NCBI GenBank assembly: GCA_950295325.1
Contig: OX485805.1
Coordinates: 32,537,501-32,601,500 of the forward strand
Length of the DNA stretch: 64,000 nucleotides
Direction of reading: 5' to 3'
Source: Polytrichum commune
Lineage: Eukaryota > Streptophyta > Polytrichopsida > Polytrichales > Polytrichaceae
Under the pieces are notes generated by a model, which saw only the letters and a program-made list of their open reading frames with translations, was not told the origin of the DNA and made no database searches. Each line of letters begins with the position of its first letter. Within the stretch, counting starts at the first letter, position 1. Of this stretch, positions 59,708 through 64,000 are shown piece after piece. Position numbers and translations under genes: made by a program.

Positions 59708-60027
59708 CTTTTCCCCAAGCTTGAAAGTAGGCATGCCCCTGTGTGGGCATCCAGCACACCGGAAGGCATCTCCCAACCCACACTGCAACGAACAATAGAA
59801 TCCGTCAATAGAAGCTTCAAAAAAGTGAATCATAAACATCGTCTTCAAAGCATAATAACCAGAAATAAAATTCAGTTCGTCTGAGTCACTCACACTTCCA
59901 CATGCCGACTTCGGATTGCCGATTTGTGCAGTTGTAAGCCCGGCTTCCTCTTGCTTCGCCTCAATCTCTGCCCGCCCACATGAGCAGTTCTTGCAGGCCT
60001 TCTTAGCAACACCACAGTTATCTGCGA
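59708..60027 (-). pseudogene. DRE2: Captured two-exon fragment of DRE2/CIAPIN1 (anamorsin)
   Basis: DRE2 is the cytosolic Fe-S protein that receives electrons from the diflavin reductase TAH18 for Fe-S cluster assembly. Two exons of its C-terminal domain lie on the minus strand. Exon 59894-60027 encodes [20 protein letters not shown] and [16 protein letters not shown]. Exon 59708-59782 encodes [20 protein letters not shown] and KLGEK. Their borders keep AG acceptors and GT donors, and the intron 59783-59893 is retained. The Cys sets match the two Fe-S motifs of the family (CxxCxC; CxxC-x7-CxxC), although the first spacing looks one residue short. The N-terminal methyltransferase-like domain and the last residues are missing. 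The fragment lies wholly inside the pogo-like element and is antisense to its transposase. It is probably not functional as DRE2. Confidence 0.88.
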
Positions 60028-60062
60028 CTGCAAATGCCAGAAGTACACGAGGAAAAAGAACA

Positions 60063-60124
60063 TGAGGAGGAAGAGCACCAGTGCGGAGCGGGAGGGAGCG
60101 TCGGAGGCGAGTCCGGCGAGTCGG
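60063..60124 (+). repeat. GC-rich repeat within the pogo-like element, copy 3
   Basis: GAGGAGGAAGAGCACCAGTG followed by CGGAGCGGGAGGGAGCGTCG and GAGGCGAGTCCGGCGAG. It sits some 35 bp beyond the upstream end of the captured DRE2 exon, as if marking the border of the captured segment. Confidence 0.85.
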
Positions 60125-60477
60125 GGAAGACAAGTTGAAGAGCAGGAGATTAGCTTGCACTTCTTATGCAACCAAGAACCCGCGCACACAAGCTCGGCGC
60201 CCTGACGTGATTTCAGTTTTGTCAAGAGGTCATGCTTGGTGTCAGCTCTGGTTTTAGTAACTTCATGCAACTCGTGTAGCTTGTGTGGCCTTTGTGTGAG
60301 TTGTTTTCTCCACTTTTACCTATGCATTACTGGTATGTGTTAGAAGTTTCATGATGTTCGGCATAATTGGACTTTAATTTCACTTCTTTTCAACATGCTT
60401 TACCATGAATTTCCAAAAAAAAATTGGCTTTCCTTTTTATAATTATTTTACGCCGAAGCTGCCCTTAACGTACGGTA

Positions 60478-63253
60478 TACGATTATTTGATGATGGTCGG
60501 TGTATCGTAAAGTAAGCAATCTCTAAATTTTAAATTCAAGATATGGTTTGTACATACATTTCATTTACAAATAAATCAATTCAAAATTTCAAACTCTTTG
60601 AAACTAACAATATCCTAGTAGTCTTTTTAAACGTTTATTCAATCTTTTACGAGCTTAGTTGATGTAAAGTTGGCAATTTATACAATTTTATATTGGGTTT
60701 TTCAATATTTCAATACAAGATGGCCTTAAGAAAATATATCATTTTAAAATTCATAGCTTCTCTAAATAAAAAATGTGGATATGATATTTTTGTAAGTTAT
60801 CTCATTGAAATGCATGTAATTTTGTGTGTGATTTAAAAAGTGAAGGGAGATTAGATAAATAAAAATATAATTTCAACATCTATCTAGAAATATATGGTTT
60901 ACAGAAAATGTTCATCCTAGCAAGCCGTGTTAGAAGTATAAAGCCAATAATATCATAATAAATTTTATTCATGAAAATGCTCATAAGTCCTACATAAAGT
61001 TATAGATTTTTATTAGACTAATTATTTTGGAATAAAACATCTAATATTTTCACATACATAAAAAAAATATTAGGATTAGACTTAGAAACAAAGTATGGTG
61101 AACTTATAAAGTTTGTTGATTTTTCGGCTTAAGAACTCTACCTAATGCAAAATTTGAAATTAATAAGCATTAACCAATAAAATAAGAAAAATCTAATAAA
61201 ATTTTATCACAAAAAATAAAAATTAATTTTATCAATAAAAATTAAAGTTATTAAATACATATTATAACTTCATTCAACCTTAAGAATGACTATCATTTAA
61301 AAACACTAAGTTAATTAATCGACGGGTCTTTCGTCTAAGCCTGGGGTCGATTTAGGTCGGAAGTAGTTGGAATTAAATAAACAAACTTTTAAAATGAACA
61401 ATCCGAACTTCAAAATGTTGGAATTTCAGGAAGACGACCTAAATCGGAAAAAACAGTTATTATTCAATTGAAATTCAAGGCCTTTAAAATATAATTACGT
61501 CACACAACGAGGAGGAGATTAATCATTTAGACAAATCTTGTTTCTTTACGTCCCACCTACATTAGATTTTTTTCCGTAAGACTTAATCATCATGAAAATT
61601 TTCCATATGAGTCTTTCATTCATTTCCTACTTAGTACTGTGAAAATCTACTTGTTAAAACGAATATTACATTATGAAGGCAATTCGCCTAAGCCAAAATG
61701 CGTTTTTAATATCATTCACTTTACTTGTTTGATTATTTTGGCATGTAATCAACTTAGATCCTCGGATTATATATATATATTTTTATCATTTATTTCTTCA
61801 CTTTAGCTTAATCAATCCTAATATAAATCATCTTATGTTTTCTACATTGCTAATCTTAAAATTTACTTAATAAGTTTATTTATAAATTTAGTATTCTTCA
61901 CCCAATGCAACCTTGTATAATTTAATTCATACTAATCATTATTACAATGTTTATTGGTATAATAAAAAAAATTAGCCTTTCATATTGGGACTAGTAAAGT
62001 ATCCGGAATTAAATATGAGCAAGAATTTTTAAATCATGTGTAGCAATAGACTGATATTATTATTATTATTATTTTATTTTATTTCATGTGATAATGAATA
62101 TAGTATTGGTAATAAGAAATTTATCACATATGTACCTCTATTATAAGTATAATCATGTAGTTGTTATGTAGATCCAACTTTAATCCTAAAATACTTAAGA
62201 TATTTTGATAAAAATCAAACATGCAAGTACATGTTACTCTTATAACATTTTTTGATTCAAAGTATTTAAAAATAATCTAATAAATTATTATAATAAATTA
62301 AGTTACCAAGAAACAACATTCATATGTTTGGGTGGATAGTTCGTTCTTTATTTTAATTAAGTGTATTATTTGATGGATTTATTTGGTGGTTGTCAAATCA
62401 GATTCAGGATGGTTGGTAGTCGTTAGAATTTATTTCATGTAGACGGTCTAGTTCAAATGTCGATGACATGGTTGACCATCTTTAGGAGGTTTGTTTAATT
62501 TTGATACTTATTATATAGAATATCGAAGCATGAAACCTGTAATATTTAATTACAACCACTTACGTTGTGATATCTTGTTGTTATATATATATATATGGTT
62601 TGGTGACTAATAAGTTAAGAATCTCGTTGATAATATATTATATGAAATTTAAGTTGATTATAATATAAACGAAGTTATGTATTATTTGTTTCGTTTATTC
62701 TTTATTCTTTATTTTAAGTATATGAACTCCGATTGGGTTTGAATGAATGTAATAGCTTAGAGATAAAAAAAAATCAACAGTTATAAAATGTTAACATCAT
62801 AATAATTCAAAAACTTGTTATTTGATAATATTTGATAAGGTAATAACAATCATAAAAGCATGATGTTAAGCAAATAACATTTATATCGTATATGCATTCA
62901 ATAGAATGTTCAATTAATACCAAATAGACATATTATAGTTAAACATGATTTGATAGTTTTTTGATAAACCAATCATGATGTGGTTTTTAATTCGTATAAA
63001 GGTTGATTCATTTTTTCTTGCAGAGTATGAATATATTTCATCCATTATGATTTATTCAATAATATTAAGATGTATATTTTTATTTCAAATTAAAAAATTT
63101 ATTCACTATATATGTATTATATAATCATATAAAAGCGAAGTAATAAATTCATAAGAATTATAAAATAAAAATATGAAAAATTGATATTTTTATATTACAT
63201 CAAACTGATAGATAAATAAAAATTAGAGACATACAATTGTTAAATTTCCGTAA
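60478..63253. other. Strongly AT-rich gene-free stretch
   Basis: No gene, RNA or element recognised. Microsatellite-like tracts (ATT)n near 62058 and (AT)n near 62582 are present. A short inverted pair GATTTAGGTCG (61339) and CGACCTAAATC (61434) could form a hairpin. Confidence 0.55.
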
Positions 63254-63990
63254 CTAACTCTTCGAGGCTTGGAACATATTTGCAAAAATGTTTGTCATCA
63301 TCTCTTGTGATGCTTGTATAAGTTTAAACATCTGTAATTCCAACTATTTATTTTCATCGTGTATTTTGATAATAGCTTCTAATTCCTACTTCTCAATTGC
63401 ACAAATAGACTCTACAAAACGATCCAATGAAATTGTCATATCGCTTTCAAACCTTATGGTCTTCATAAATTGTCCTTTGATATCACGGAAAGTAGTAGTT
63501 GTGGTTCTAAGAGAGTCTATTTCCTTCTTTTGAAGTGGCTACGTTGCTTCGTCATGTTGAAGTGGATGTTGTCTTCTATATATACATCCTCACCATTGTC
63601 CATATTATCATGAAGTCGATTAGTCTTAGTTGTGCCAGAAAAATACCTCATCAATCATGTTGAACCAAATCCACACGTGACATTGTGCATTTTTTTCTCC
63701 TCATGATAATGTCATTTGAGCTTGTCCCACTTGTCCTTAATTTGAGTCCAAGTTTTTCTTGCTTCAGTATGATGTTCTCTTACAACATGCTCCCTAATAT
63801 TCTCGTGATTTTTTTGCTTCAAAATAATTATGTCAGAACTCTCAATTTTTCCTTCATCAACTCCATAAAATATTTAGTAGCAACATGAATCTGCTTCTTT
63901 TTTTGGAAGAGTTGGTTAATCCTAAACACAGAGTTTGCACATCGGTTGAAGGAGGTGATGTAAGTACCATGGTTTTCAAAAATCCAAACC
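63254..63990 (-). pseudogene. Myb/SANT-like accessory gene of Harbinger type, broken
   Basis: The minus strand encodes ARKTWTQIKDKWDKLK followed by HYHEEKKMHN, typical of the plant Myb/SANT-like DNA-binding proteins that accompany PIF/Harbinger transposases. After a gap comes FESDMTISLDRFVESICAIE and MFKLIQASQEMMTNIFANMF, a C-terminal helical region seen in the same family. Several in-frame stops (for example TGA after DKLK and TAG after AIEK) and at least one change of frame are present, so it is dead. The sequence continues to the window edge, so the 5' end may lie outside. It could alternatively be a decayed host Myb/SANT gene. No Harbinger nuclease frame is visible here. Confidence 0.5.
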
Positions 63991-64000
63991 CTTCTTGCAT

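Larger units (their letters stand above)
55398..60475 (+). mobile_element. 5.1-kb pogo-like transposon carrying captured DRE2 exons
   Basis: A 25-bp terminal inverted repeat (CCGTACATTAAGGGCAGCTT then CGGCG) bounds the element with a single mismatch between ends, and TA flanks both sides (55396-55397, 60476-60477). The left part carries a pogo/jerky-type transposase in the plus direction. The middle has a three-unit tandem repeat and an unrecognised open frame. The right part holds two exons and an intron of the host DRE2/CIAPIN1 gene in antisense orientation. The very small divergence of the ends argues for a fairly young insertion, although the transposase is already dead. Confidence 0.85.

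Noticed and set aside
1-64000. CRISPR arrays, bacterial operons, tRNA or rRNA genes
   Set aside because: None found; repeats here are tandem arrays and transposons of a plant nuclear genome, and the tRNA-like boxes belong to SINEs.

Overview
The window is land-plant nuclear DNA. It carries intron-rich plant genes with GT-AG splice sites, an NTMC2-type-6 SMP/C2 protein, a plant-type EMC4, a plant receptor-kinase fragment, Copia LTR elements, a tRNA-derived SINE, many small DNA transposons and short TTTAGGG-type motifs. The species cannot be named from sequence. The long C-terminal tail of the SMP/C2 protein and the mix of small elements would suit a non-flowering plant, but that is only a guess.

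Layout: 1-12 kb is mostly gene-free, with a broken Copia remnant (1.5-3.8 kb), a short minisatellite (6.5 kb) and a TA-flanked MITE (9.7-10.3 kb). From 12.1 to 21.0 kb, on the minus strand, lies a complete 13-exon gene for an NTMC2T6-like SMP/C2 lipid-transfer protein. Its intron 1 and its upstream flank each hold a tandem repeat array. From 21.7 to 43 kb lies a dense repeat zone: a SINE; Harbinger-like, hAT-like, TA-flanked and TTAA-flanked MITEs, several nested in one another; a Copia remnant with a pogo/Tigger element inside one LTR; and a three-level nest at 40.9-43.0 kb. From 43.9 to 46.0 kb, on the minus strand, lies a complete 6-exon EMC4 gene. From 46 to 54 kb there are more MITEs, a second SINE copy and a broken receptor-kinase fragment. 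From 54.5 kb onward the DNA is strongly AT-rich. A 5.1-kb pogo-like transposon (55.4-60.5 kb) sits there, carrying a degraded transposase and, antisense to it, two spliceable exons of a captured host gene (the DRE2/CIAPIN1 Fe-S domain). A broken Myb/SANT-like gene of Harbinger type lies at the right edge.

The two host genes are independent. Both products act at the endoplasmic reticulum: the SMP/C2 protein in lipid transfer at membrane contacts, EMC4 in membrane-protein insertion. Nothing suggests co-regulation, since each has its own introns and more than 20 kb of repeats separates them. The most unusual item is the pogo-like element with the DRE2 exons: the retained intron points to DNA-level capture rather than retroposition.
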